From Diphasiastrum complanatum (lineage: Eukaryota; Streptophyta; Lycopodiopsida; Lycopodiales; Lycopodiaceae), in contig CM055095.1 of NCBI GenBank assembly GCA_029204225.1, forward strand, positions 32,489,732-32,553,731: a stretch of DNA of 64,000 nt, in the 5' to 3' direction. Both the position numbers and the translations under genes were made by a program. Positions 37,759-49,143 of this stretch are shown here, piece by piece. The notes under the pieces are model-generated. The model did not search any database. It was not told the DNA's origin and saw only the letters and a program-made list of their open reading frames with translations. The stretch's first letter is position 1, and each line of letters opens with the position of its first letter.

Positions 37759-38666
37759 TTAGACTCCAGAAATCAAAGTTATACTCTTGTATCGAACTCT
37801 TTTGGCGTATCTTCGCCTTCTTTTAAAGTTGTCATCATCTTGGAATGGTCTTTTGAAAGTCTCATTACAAGCATTCTTAAATAACAGCCAATTAGTTCGT
37901 GCGTTACATTCCTCTATTGGTAGCCTATTCTCCCTCCGCTTCCACTGCTCATAAGCTGCCTTTTCAAAATGGATTGTAGCGAAAGTGATTTTAGCTTGAT
38001 CAGGTCTATTGAATAGGGTGAAGTAATGATCTAATTTATCCACCCACTCTTCAATGTCAAGCTTTTTGAATGGTGATCTTATCCTTGTATTCCCGAGCAA
38101 CAAAGTGGTTCCGTTGTTCATGAACCCTCGTTGACTGTTGCACTCGTTGTTCTGACATTCTCTTGTCATTTCCAATTCTGACCGGATAATCAATATGACT
38201 CTGTAATACAATTTTTTTTCTTATCCATGTCAATTCTCCAAACATCTTGAGAAGGTATTACATTCTGCGATGGAGATGGTTGTTGGAAGACATAGATGGC
38301 TCATTACATCTTTGGTTAGCTCCTGCAATTCTGTCTTGCCTACTAGCTAGGCTATCAAACAATTTTATCCATCTCTCCTCGTCAGCTTGTTTATTTTTTT
38401 CCATTCCTTGCAACATTGTCACTATCAAATCTTGTGTGGCTTGCATTTTATTTATTACCTTGTCGGTTCGAGGCCGATAGTTCTTCCACCATTTCTTCAG
38501 TAGGCAAGTTATATTGAGATGGATTAGATTTAGCTAGTCCTTCATAGACTGCGGGCATTCCTGTGTTGATTGCTCTCTCTAATAATGAGAATGCAACTTC
38601 TAAATTGTCGAACTGGTATTTAAGATCAATTCCAGAGATCTTAAATGTAGAGCGTGAGTATCTCAT
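37759..38666 (-). pseudogene. gag: Ty3/gypsy gag, frameshifted
   Basis: Minus-strand gag. The capsid core reads LDIEEWVDKLDHYFTLFNRP, then FATIHFEKAAYEQWKRRENR and LFKNACNETF, the usual Retrotrans_gag layout. N-terminal pieces lie at 38446-38258 (Lys/Gln-rich helix) and 38666-38448 in other frames, so at least two shifts are present. Downstream pol is absent: the left neighbour is the end of the copia fragment at 37700. Its primer site is at 39368-39381, with the 38667-39367 leader between. Confidence 0.65.
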
Positions 38667-39367
38667 GAAAATATGAGTTTGTTAATGAGATACAGTAATT
38701 CGGCTTGATCTCAAAGTATACTGGTCCATTTGCAAGGTTTCCCTCGCATCCGCCGATAAATTGGTCTTTGAATTGTCTGTGCCGGGTGTCTAAGATGGAA
38801 ATGAGACAAGATACTGATAAGCCTTTTCGAAACAGAGGGTTTATTCCTACTTGGATAAGACCAATATGGACGAAATTGTATATCTATGTGCGTGATCGCG
38901 GCTTTTCTGTCTTCCTCCCAGATTTCTGTAGGCCATATGAAGTGTTGGGTGGAATCAACAAGTAATCGGGCAATAGATCGGGTATCTAGGAAAAGGTGGA
39001 TGCACGCAGTTTGAACAAAGATTTATGTTGATAAACTTGAGATGGAGAAAATATAGGCAAGGTCCATTGAGCTTGAGCTTGAGCTTCTTCCAAAGTGAGG
39101 GTTACGCTAGCAAGAGATCTATAGATTTTCTTTAAAGTTGATACTACCATTGTAAAGATCTACAATGAACAAGGAAAAGGAGATTGGCAGGCTTGGCTAC
39201 GGTGATGGGCGTCTGAGCGGGCAACTTCCCTAGCGACTATGTTGTGAGCACTTCAACACATGATACCTTTTGAATGTTACGTAGCTGGTTACAATAGTTA
39301 TAGCAACAAACAAAAAGATCGATAGATTCTTTGTAGCATCGACGAACAATAAGAAGAGATGCTTAAA

Positions 39368-39381
39368 TGGCTCTGATACCA
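39368..39381 (-). other. Primer-binding site (Met type) of the minus-strand gypsy gag element
   Basis: The minus strand reads TGGTATCAGAGCCA. LTR sequence would lie to its right (39382 to ~39790), where an ACACATAAACATAAACACTAA-type short tandem array sits at 39384-39445. Confidence 0.5.
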
Positions 39382-39383
39382 TA

Positions 39384-39445
39384 AACATAAACATTAAACA
39401 CACATAAACATAAACACTAAACACACATAAACACTAAACACATAA
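39384..39445. repeat. Short tandem array of ACATAAACACTAAAC units
   Basis: Four to five imperfect units beside the primer site, probably within an LTR. Confidence 0.6.
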
Positions 39446-39794
39446 ATACGGAAAGAGACAACATAAGTTAAAAGATACAAGAGTGATACTCAAAGCAAAA
39501 GACACTGAAAAAATATGTATATATCAAAAAACTCAAAAACTAAAATGCTTAGCTAATATAGAGTTGGTGATGGAAGACTTAACGCAGATCTTTGAGCGCA
39601 TGAGCATTGTTACAAATCATATACTTGAAATCTCCTCCTTGAATGAGCGAAGGAGATGTGCTTTTATACTAGAGTCCCTCTTCCTCTCAGAGCTCATTTC
39701 ATCATGAGAGTGGAGAGTGGAATCTTACAACTTTGTTCCATTAAGGTATTGTTTAATATTTTTGTCACATCAAGATATTTATAATGCAGGACAA

Positions 39795-40453
39795 CTAGAG
39801 ATTATAAATATCTAAGAGACACGTATAAAAATATCTATTTAGTGGATGATAGCTGTCTATATAGTGGAAGATAGTTGTTGGCCGTGTGATACAACTATAC
39901 AATGTATGAGATCTATGGTGGGTCATACTTTGTATCTTGGATTCTACTAAGAATATCTGCAATGTTGTTCTTGATTCCAGGGACATGTTCACTGGTGAAT
40001 GTGAAGTGGTCAAACCATAGCAACCACAACATAATAATCTAGAATTTCCAATTGTTGTGATGGACTTATCATTCATAAAACTTTTAAAATTGTTTAGATC
40101 ACTTCTCAAAATGAAGTCTTTAGAAATAAAAAAGAAACGAAATGTTGTGATTGCCTTTTTAGCGGCAAGAATTTTTTGATGTGCCGATGGATATCTGGTT
40201 TGGGTATCCGTGAAAGATCCCAATGAGAACCTGCACACTTGCATAACACACCGCCCCACACGAAGGTACTTGCATCTGAGTAGACAATCATTTGTCCAGA
40301 TGAAGGAAGCTGTAAGGGTGGGAGGTGAGAGCAATATTGTTTGATGATGCGTACACACTTATCATGTTCAACTATCCATATGGTAGAGGTATCTTTTCGT
40401 AATGGTTGTACGATTGATGCCAAATGGGGAATGCACCAATTTATCCAATTCAA
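39795..40453 (-). pseudogene. Endogenous caulimovirid RNase H fragment
   Basis: Two overlapping minus-strand frames (40453-40106 and 40358-39795) together resemble the reverse transcriptase-RNase H end of caulimovirid polymerases: a YSDAS motif with the first catalytic Asp, and SFTDTQTRYPSAHQKILA, where TDTQTRYP and the following Glu-type helix match the RNase H core (the usual E is Q here). One frameshift separates the halves. It is a dead endogenous copy. The rest of the virus is absent here, but other pieces lie at 43.5-45.7 kb. Confidence 0.65.
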
Positions 40454-41095
40454 ACATCCTAGAAAACACTAGAGCATAAGCAAAGCAAACAAGAGAGATC
40501 TCTCCCCTCCCAATGGGCACCCTACTACCCTCATATAGATGGCCCATGGACCCCTCCAATGCACTATGGAGTTCCATGCTCATCCAATGAGAGAGAGAGA
40601 AGCCTAGGGGAGTTAAAGAATCTCCAAGAGAGCCTCCATAGGCTTATGGAATGTCAAGAGACTCCTTCCATAACCTATGACTCTTTGAATGCCTTTCTTG
40701 TGGGAGTTGGGAACTCAATGGACACTTTAGAAGGGCGCCCTCCTACTAGGTCCCATTGCCCAAGTTGTGCAAGTATACTTTGGTCCTAGACCAATAAAGT
40801 GATATGGTTCAAGGTTGAGGCCCAAGGGTTTAGAAAAATAGTCATTCAATGACTTTCTAACACCTCTCTAGGTTCCATACCTCCATCCAAGGCATAGACA
40901 CCTACCTGCCCTTTACCAAGGACACTAGTACCTTAATCTAAGACACCTACCCTTAATACTAAGGGTACCCCTTATCCAAGGGTCATGTGACTCCATACCT
41001 CCAACTAAGGTATAGTCACTTGCCTTCCCTTATCCAGGGGAACATACCCTTAATCCTAAGGGTACCTTGCCATTTAGCCCCCAACACTAAATGGA
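40454..41095. other. Unassigned region with GGTACC-type repeats
   Basis: No gene. Between 40900 and 41080 the text repeats CCTTAATNCTAAGGGTACC and TTATCCAAGGG-like units, giving near-palindromes such as ACCCTTAATCCTAAGGGT. Possibly an LTR remnant. Confidence 0.45.
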
Positions 41096-43010
41096 CTAAT
41101 AGGGGTCTGAAGTATTGCTAGTTACATAGGTATGTAGCACGTAGGTCATTGCATAACGATGGATGGTGGAGCTGATGTGGCATACTCTTGCATCGGCTGC
41201 AAGAAAGACAACATCACGGCTGACTGAGATCTGACCTGAATCAACATCATAGATGCGATATGCTTTATGCGACGTTGGGTCTAGCTTCTTCCTCAGATCA
41301 GATGGCACTTGTGCATAGCAGAGACATCCAAAAATATGTAGATGTTTCAAGCTTGGTTTGTATCTGTAGTAGGCTTCAAACGATGTCTTGGAATCAACTA
41401 CTTTAGTGCTGGAGTAGTTCTGTAAATAGCAGGCCGTAGAAATTGCTTTTGCCCAAAATGTTTGAGGTAAATGGGCGTTGGTTGTCATGGATCATGCAGC
41501 TTCCAACAGTGTGCAGTTCTTCTGCTCATCTACTTTGTTTTATTGAGGAGTGTAGCTTGTAGTAAACTGATGGTGCACGCCACATGACGACAAATAGTCC
41601 TTCATCTCATTTGATAGGTACTCTGCCCCTGAATCAGACCGTAGGGCCTTGATTTTTTGACCAGTCTGATTATCAGCATATTGCTTGAATTCTTTGAAGC
41701 AATTGAATGCTTCTGACTTGTTCTTAATGAACATTAAATTGGTAAAATGGGAGTAGTCATCAATGAATGTAATAAAATATAGAGCCTTACCCAAGGAAGG
41801 TACGCTCATAGGACCACATAAGTCACTACGTATCAGTGACAAAATGGACTTGGCTCTTTTGGCCTGTCCTCTTGGAAATCTGGTTCTAGGTTGTTTGCCT
41901 AGTAAGCAAACAGATTGATTGATTAGCTGTAGTAACAACAATTATATTAATGTCCTTGACCATTTTGTTATGATGCATATACAAGATTGAACGCATGTTT
42001 AGATGTCCTAATCTCTGATGCCATAAATTAGCATCTGAACAACTCACAAAAAGTGCAACATTGTGACACAGTATGTACAAATTTCTTTCTCTGTAAGCAG
42101 AGAGAATTTCCTTTGAATTCTCATCTATAATAGTACACTGCCTACCTGTAAACAAAGCTCTACAGTCTTGATCAGTGGTCTTGCTAATAGACAATAAGCT
42201 CTTTGTTAATTTGGGTACATAAAGTACACCATTAAGCTGCCTACTGATGCCATTAGAGGATTGTAGTCGAATAGAGCCTTGGCCCAACTTGATGTGAACT
42301 GGAGTCACCAAAGAAGATGTACTTCGATTATGTAGTTGTGAGTGTAGAGAAGAGGTCTTTGCATGACGTCATGTGCTGAGAGACACCTGAATCAAGATAT
42401 CATTGATGTGCATCTCTACTAGGTTGATCTTGTACCATCAGCGCTCTCTCATCTTCTTGCAAATTTTTGACTGTGTCAGAGTTGCCTTGTTGCTGCTGCT
42501 TTCATTATGCTTGAGGATGCGACAGTCCTTGATATCATGGTTGGTTCTTTTGCAGTACCTGCAAAATAGCTTGGTCTTGGACGATGATTGGCTATGCTGT
42601 TGCTGTTGTGGTTGTGAAGCTGCTAGCTGTTTTGCCTTTGTCTTCTTGTCCTTGAAGCCTTTCTTCTTCTTGGACTGCTGCTTGGTTGAGTAGAGTGCCA
42701 TGGATTTGGTACTCGTTGATGTGGACAACTTTTCCTCCTTACTTCTTCCTGCAACAGACTTGATGTCAATTTTTGTAGAGACAACGCAGGAGTGTTGCTA
42801 AGAAGCAACAATAAATTGTCATAGGAGGATGGAAGACAGGCAAGAAGAGACATGATAGAGTCTTGTTCTGATATAGGTGATCTATTGCAGCCAGTTGGTT
42901 TAGCAACTGTTTGAACTCGTTCAGATGGTCACTTACTGAGGTGCCTTCGCTCATACTGAGTGTCAGCATATTCTTCCTCAAGAAGAGACGAGTGGACACA
43001 TATGAAGTTT
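41096..43010 (-). pseudogene. gag-pol: Copia gag-protease-integrase fragment (family A), truncated
   Basis: Runs right to left: a gag core beginning abruptly at [18 protein letters not shown] (~43005), LLACLPSSYDNLLLLLSNTP, zinc knuckle FCRYCKRTNHDIKDC near 42545, a protease remnant (SSNGISRQLNGVLYVPK), pre-integrase (CLLGKQPRTRF), and integrase (IRSDLCGPMSVPS, FIDDYSHF, LRSDSGAEYLSNEM with GGE changed to GAE, SKTSFEAYYR), ending near SVSRDVVF at ~41200. Several frame changes. The first ~80 gag residues, LTRs and RT are missing. The right end abuts the second H3-like remnant. Confidence 0.8.
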
Positions 43011-43290
43011 ACAGTATCTCTCCCTCATTCTATACAAAATTTGAAAATCTTTGGGCATTATGGTGACTCGCTTAGCATGGATTGAAAGCAAAAATGAATC
43101 TTCAAAAAAAAGACTCAAATAGTCTTCTGTGGACTCCTGCAAGCACTATAGTGCCCCAGGTGTGAATCTAACAAGACTATCCAGATTATCTTTATCAAAC
43201 GGACAGTTCTGTAGAAAAGAGCTCTTGGTATCAGGAGTAAGGTGGATCTCTGATATTTCTTAATCTCAGAGAGCCTGGTCTGTCGCGGTG
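42960..43290 (-). pseudogene. Second histone H3-like remnant
   Basis: The minus strand reads HRDRPGSLRLRNIR in one frame (43286-43235), matching H3 HRYRPGTVALREIR. After a one-base shift it reads [20 protein letters not shown], then [15 protein letters not shown] (43145-43035), matching alpha-2 to alpha-3 of H3 (LQEASEAYLVGLFEDT...[12 protein letters not shown]). One TAG interrupts before LQEST. Between the PF and FFED landmarks there are about 29 residues, again shorter than canonical H3 and similar to the copy at 1206-1833. After the fold it runs into the truncated copia gag at ~43010 and stops. It lacks the long linker and the ULP1-like part. Confidence 0.65.
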
Positions 43291-43539
43291 GACACAGACC
43301 ATGAGTACTCGTGGATACAAAAAAAACTCCCTCCGGTTCTGTTTGACCCTAGACAAGTGGCTAGTATCGGTTTTGTGCGAGGTTATAGTAACAACGATCA
43401 AAGGAGGATAACTAGGCTCGTGAAGGTGCGATATGTACAGATGTATCGGTCTTGTGCGAGGATTGAGAAAGAAAAAAGTGGTGAATGAGGCAGCGACACA
43501 CAAAAGTGATATGTACGGTCGTAGTATCGCTCTTGTGTG

Positions 43540-45170
43540 CACGTAGAGAGACGAGGATGGCGTTCATATTTGGAGATGGCGCTTATATTTTCATTCCAAT
43601 GGAAGGAATGCATATTCATACATTTTGCTATTTTCTTTGATTCGAATTTGGGGATGGCGCTTCTTTTTGATATTAAGAACTCCTCTAATGTTTGTGCCGA
43701 ATTCACTCTTGAGATCAAATTTGTTGAAGATGCTAGCTCTCTGGATCTCGTTAATAAGATCATCTCATAGTGGCAGGGGATATTTGATATCTTTTAAAAA
43801 ATGATTCAATGGTTTGTAATTAACCACTAATCTTTTCTTGCCTCGAACTTGCTCCGAATGCTTATTGACATAGAAACCCTGGCATGCCCAATGGTAGAGC
43901 TAGGTTTGATGATACCTTATTGGAGCAGCTGGCTGACTTCGTCCTGGCGCAATTTTTTGTCTGCAGGAAATAAGCATAAGATGCCCGAGTGGGATTAGTG
44001 TTAGGAATTTCAGGAAATCATACAAAATACTGCTGCTTTTCCAAAAACGCCAAGGGATCGTCTTTTGCCAGCTGCAAGAATCGTTCTTTGGATGTGTTAT
44101 CTGAGTTTGGACTTGGGCTTTCTGATATTCGAACCAATTAAGGAATCTTTTTGAACAGTAATAAAATTTGACTGTGGATAGATTTTTGTACTGAATTTTC
44201 TACGGAGAGATCAGAGGTGTAGTATAGGTCTTTGAATCATATGTGAACAATACCTGATCAATCTCAAATGTAACAGGAGAAAGATATTTCAGTACATCAT
44301 ATCCTATGATCAAATAAGTGGAATGGTGCTGTGGCTTAGTAAATTAGGTTTACTATTTGAATAAATTACCTGGATTGGGTATGGATCTTTCTTGATGATC
44401 TCAGTAGAAAATAACCTAAGATTTGCATAGGAGACTGCTGCGCCTGTGTGTATCAGGGAAGGCTTGAACATGTCAGAGATACAAATTTGTGCTTGGATGT
44501 GAGGGATGTATGAACTCAAGGTAGAAATAGGTTCAGGGGGAGCAGCTAGATCATTATCAGGCATGGAATCATCTTTTGAAGTAGATGTCGAATCTGTCTG
44601 AATAAGTGATTTTGCTGGGAGATGTTGGCCTTGGTGGAGTGCAATCTTTGGTTTTGGGAGAAACAAAACTTTTGCTAAAACTTCATGCTTGCAGATCTGA
44701 TAATCATCTTGGATTTGGAGTGTGATATGCTCTGTCGTGGTATACATCTGGAGCAATGGGGCCATCTGATGGGTGATCTTGAACGAATGTTGTGTTTGTA
44801 CATGTAGCAACAATCCTTCTGGTGGTTGGATAGCTATGCCTGTGTATATGTTGTACACCTCTTTTGCAAGTACAATAATATCTATTTTGTCTTTGATCAG
44901 ATACCTGCCATGTTATTGGGTTAACTTCCATAATGGATTATGGGAAGTATATAGAGCAATGTGTCCATCATGATTTGCCATTTGTGCTTTGGTAGCTTCT
45001 CCTTGTGGATCAAGCAAAGGGTATGGAAACTCAGCTGGAGGAGTTGGTCTTGAATAGATTGGCCCTTTTGGGGTATATCGGGGAATGGGTTGAGGAGTGT
45101 ATTTAGGAGACGATGGGTGTTTGATCATTGCTGATCGTACGGGTATGGGTCTAGGCGTTTTGAATGGGCT
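43540..45170 (-). pseudogene. Endogenous caulimovirid polyprotein fragment incl. 5' half of RT
   Basis: Minus strand, right to left: a Pro-rich region (RPIPVRSAMIKHPSSPKYTP near 45120), a 182-codon frame (44858-44310) of unassigned polyprotein sequence, then degraded reverse transcriptase text (VRGKKRLVVNYKPLNHFL near 43840, followed by KYPLPL and a KFDLKS block near 43690), typical of caulimovirid RT. Several stops and shifts. The second half of the RT is not continued here but appears in inverted orientation at 45230-45690. An old, non-functional endogenous copy. Confidence 0.6.
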
Positions 45171-45229
45171 TTGTCTTTGGAGATGACGAAGAGGAGGAGG
45201 ATGGTGGTATGCTGCACTGGATCTTCTGG

Positions 45230-45690
45230 GAGGCAAGATATCTGGGAGAGAAAATTTGATCCCAAGACTGGATTTTGGCAATTCAAAATCCACCCAAAGA
45301 ATCGGCACAAAACTGCATTCTCAGTCCCACAAGGACTCTACCAATGGATTGTTATGGTTTAAAGATCGCCCCAGCGGAATTCCAGAAACTCATCGATATA
45401 ATATTCTCAGGTTGCAATGAATTCTTAATTGCTTATATTGATGATATCCTGATATTCAGTAAGACGTTCTCCCAACACTTTGTTCATTTACAAAATTTTT
45501 ATGAATTTCTTGACACACATGGCCTTGTCCTCTCAAAATCCCTAGGCAAAATAGAACTGTTTAAAGCAGAAATCCCTTTTCTTGGCATTATTATCTGCAA
45601 TGGAAAAGTCAAGCTTCAACAACATGTTCTCCAAAAAATTACAGATATTCAGACTTTCTCATCAGTCCATGATCTTCAGAGAAGATAAAC
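45230..45690 (+). pseudogene. Endogenous caulimovirid RT fragment with YIDD motif, inverted
   Basis: Plus strand. An FDPKTGFWQFKIHPKN block (45255-45302), a FSVPQGLYQW block, then after a frame change LKIAPAEFQKLIDIIFSG and AYIDDILIFSK, the catalytic YIDD of caulimovirid/gypsy-type RT, followed by the thumb region (EIPFLGIIICNGKVKL). It ends near 45690 in the middle of the polymerase. Orientation is opposite to the neighbouring fragment, so an inversion or two insertions are needed. Dead copy. Confidence 0.7.
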
Positions 45691-45778
45691 AATTGAGAAA
45701 TCGTTCTATCTCTGAGTGTTAATTTGGTGGAAAGGTCGTACTGAGGATGATGATTTAGTTAAAAATCAGAGTTAATCT

Positions 45779-48606
45779 AATATACATTTTATGTAAGCTC
45801 TAAATATGATATTGTAATTAGTGTACAGTTAATTAGATTTACTGTATTTGGTTGTGACCGGAACGTGACCCATCATTGACTTATCAATCGGGCACTTGTC
45901 CCGTAGCCGACTACTTGGGTTAGCTGAGTAGCAACACGTAGAGAAATTAGCCTGTACAGTATATTTTTGACGACACTTGCTATACTCAGGGGCATGTCCT
46001 GAGTTTGTCAATCTTTTAGCCCATGTTGGGCCTATTAGTTAGTCAGGTGTCTATATTTCAGTGTGTTGACACTTGTCGAGCCCATGCATATTGGAGCTTT
46101 AACTATATGTACATTTTTCTCTTTGTAATCAATAACTTTTGTTGTGCCATCTATGAGAGCTTGTGAGGAGTTGCTATGGTGATTGTGTGATGTGATCTGC
46201 ATACTGCACTAGATTCTATCGGAATTTTAACTTGGTATTAGAGCTACAGGGTGTTGCAAGTGTGCACGATCCGGTGGAGCTATGGGATGGCGTCTTTCAC
46301 CAAGAAAAATAGCACTCGGAGAGAGAGGACTCCATACGGGGTATCGGCAGTTCGGATGGCACGAGACAACAAAGTTCCTTCGATCAGAGCTTCGGGGAAG
46401 ATCAGAACGATCGTCGTAGGTGAATTCGGGCGAGAATTCATGAAAAATTGCTCAAAAAACGGTTGTATGTGGCTATGACAAGAAGCTGGCCGGATTTCTC
46501 TGAGTACGCCGTCAATTGGAGAGTGGAGCGAATTAGAATGGGATGCAGGGTAGGGCATAGCTACTTGCAAATGGCCATGAGCAGCCATGAAGCAATGAGA
46601 CAACATTTCGTTCCTCAGACTATGGAAGAAATGAGCAACTAGGGTTTATAGTAGAAAAACCCTGGATCTTTACCTGTAGGAGGACTTGTTCAATGTTGTG
46701 AGTTTATACAGATGGGCGCCCTAGGAGTGTGAACATTCTGCCAAGAGGCCGTGGATGGCCACGGCCCAGAGAGAGAGACAGTTGAGGAATCATTAGAGCT
46801 ACCATAGCCAAGGAAGCTTGAAAGCTTGAAGGAGGAATAAGATGGCCACGAGGAGGCTATCATGCGCAACCACAAGAATAAGGCCCATAGTATATTGAAG
46901 GGACCCGCGGACCCAGGTCTGAGGATCAGCGCGCCAAAATCACTGACAGCCCTCAGATCAGTGAAGAGGTGAATCCACGGTGGGAATCGCGAGCAACATG
47001 GGCCATCGGATCCAGAAGGGCCATTGGATGGCATGAAAATGGGTCTTGAAGAGGGCTGAGGGACTTGACGTGCATTCCAATGCCATTAAAAATCTTCAAT
47101 GTGAAATCCATTGAAGGGACCCGACATTTAAGTTGGAATTTCTTCATCAAATAAACTTTAAAGTGAAGTTGCGGTTCATTTTGCAAGGCAAAAATGGTTT
47201 TGGGGCTATCTTTAGCTAGAAGACACTTTTTTTGGCCATCCCTAGGCCAAAATGACCCATGAAACTGGCTGCTCATAGCCAGTGGACAAAGCGACGTCAT
47301 AGAGTAGGGAGAAACGCGTTTTGGGATGTTTTCGTCACCATTCCATCGAGCGGAGTGGGGGTGACCTAGTGATAGGCTACATTCGCCATTTGGGTACCGT
47401 AGGGCCAAATTTGGGGCAATTTTTGGCTGGTGAAACCTGGTACAGGGCAGTACAATCACTTCTAAATCATTATTACTTACTCCTGACAGGGTAACAAGGT
47501 GTTTGGAAGCGATAAATGCAACATGGGGGCGAATGGTAGCAGAACTATGTGGAGAAAGCTAGTATTGGCGACGGAAGTGCAGTTTGGCATTGTGACTACT
47601 CATCATTGGCAACAATTTTGAGAGGGCAAGCAATCACAGGTGGGAGGTAGGCATGGTATGCCGGTTACAGGTGAAAAATTCTTGTGATCAGGTTCAACTC
47701 TTGGGGCTAGAACCGACCAACGTCAGGTGGCGTTTTGGGGGAACGCTCTCACATGTATGATCGGCAGTGGCATTGTTGAGTCAGGTGATAGTTGCATTGA
47801 CACATGCATTTGTATCTTGGAAATTTCTCTTTCAGAGGGAAATATGAGCTAGCTTGGAGGTACACACATATTGGCGGTCACAGGTGATGGAAGTGCGAGG
47901 TGGTGCCATTTGGAAGCCATTGGGCGAGATAGCAGACTTGCATTGAATGAGCTGTGTGTGGGACACGCAGAGGATGAAGAATGGGTCAATGATCACACTT
48001 TGGATGCCCTTGGAGAGTAGTAAGTGTGATGCTTTTGCGGTTTCGCAGTCAGTAAGTCAATTTTGATCAAGCTATTATAGTTGTGGAGTAGTGTATCAGG
48101 TTTGTCATCGAGAGATACATTTCAACTGCCTATTTAGGTTAAGTCAAGTCAATTTGCCATATCATATAATCTGATATACATTTTATGTAAGCTCTAAATG
48201 TAATATTATTGTAATTAGTGTACAGTTAATTAGATTTATTGTATTTGGTTGTGACCGGGACGTGACCCATCATTGACTTATCAATCGGGCCCTTGTCCCG
48301 TAATCGGCTACTTGGGTTAGCTGAGTAGCCACATGTAGAGAAATTAGCCTGTACAGTATATTTTTGATGGCACTTGCTATACTCAGGGGCATGTCCCGAG
48401 TTTGTCAGTATTTTAGCCCATGTTGGGCCTATTAGTGTGTTTTTGACACTTGTCGAGCCCATGCATGTTGGGGCTTTAACTATATGTGCAGTTTTCTCTT
48501 TGTAATCAATAACTTTTGTTGTGCCATCTTTGAGAGCTTGTGAGGAGTCGCTATGGTGATTGTGTGATGTGATCTGCATACTGCACTAAATTCTATCGGA
48601 ATTTCA
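45779..48606 (+). mobile_element. Short LTR element without pol (TRIM/LARD-like)
   Basis: LTRs at about 45779-46230 and 48173-48606 share nearly all their sequence; the left has a ~19-base extra stretch near 46050. The second begins TGATATAC and ends ATTTCA; the first has decayed ends. A primer site TGGTATTAGAGC lies at 46233-46244. The ~1.9 kb interior starts ATGGCGTCTTTCACC near 46283, a possible ~55-residue gag-like or captured start (MASFTKKNSTRRERTPYGV), but has no protease, integrase, RT or RNase H. No clear target duplication or polypurine tract. Non-autonomous and older than the element at 19376. Confidence 0.7.
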
Positions 48607-49108
48607 ACTGATTTATGGGAGAGAGTTGATAGCATAAAGAAGAATTTTCTTAAGTTTTGCTTCCGAGGACATGAGCAGTTCAAGGGGAGAATGTCCATGA
48701 TCAGTACATAGGATTCAATATACTCCTAGTCTTGGATACACGATACTCTAGTGAAACAACCTGTTAGTTATGCCACGTCATACTGGACGTGACCCGAAAG
48801 TAACTGATATCCTTGTGAGGCCCATAACACACTAAATGGAGTTAGTACAAGGTTTTGGACCGTATGTGCATGTGTAGAGTATCAATAGCAGTTCTATGAA
48901 TAAAGGATCCTTGAGGAGCTTTCTCTTATATTTTCTCTCATAAATAGTATAACAAGATTCAATCCCAACAATTAGCACAAAACAAGAGCAGCCACAGTCT
49001 TCCTCCTTTTTTAAACTCTTCACTGGTGTAGAGTTCCTTACTCAGGCCCAGCTTTCCTCAACGTTCCTTCATGATTACCAAGGTTACTTATGCATGAGGT
49101 ATTCAGTG
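48607..49108. other. Possible gypsy 3' end and LTR start
   Basis: The purine-rich TTCAAGGGGAGAATG near 48678 followed by TCCATGATCAG resembles a polypurine tract and LTR start. No domain is recognisable, so this stays tentative. Confidence 0.25.
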
Positions 49109-49143
49109 CCCCCCCCCCCCCCCCCCCCCTCCCCCCCCCCCCC
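49109..49143. repeat. Poly-C tract
   Basis: 35 bases of C interrupted by a single T at about 49130. Rare in plant DNA and prone to sequencing or assembly error. Confidence 0.9.

Noticed and set aside
44913-45308. Minus-strand frame extending over 45170-45308
   Set aside because: That end is antisense to the plus-strand reverse transcriptase text; only the part left of ~45170 looks like genuine minus-strand sequence.
46953-47459. 168-codon minus-strand frame inside the short LTR element
   Set aside because: No recognisable domain and opposite to the element's orientation; likely chance in a GC-richer stretch.
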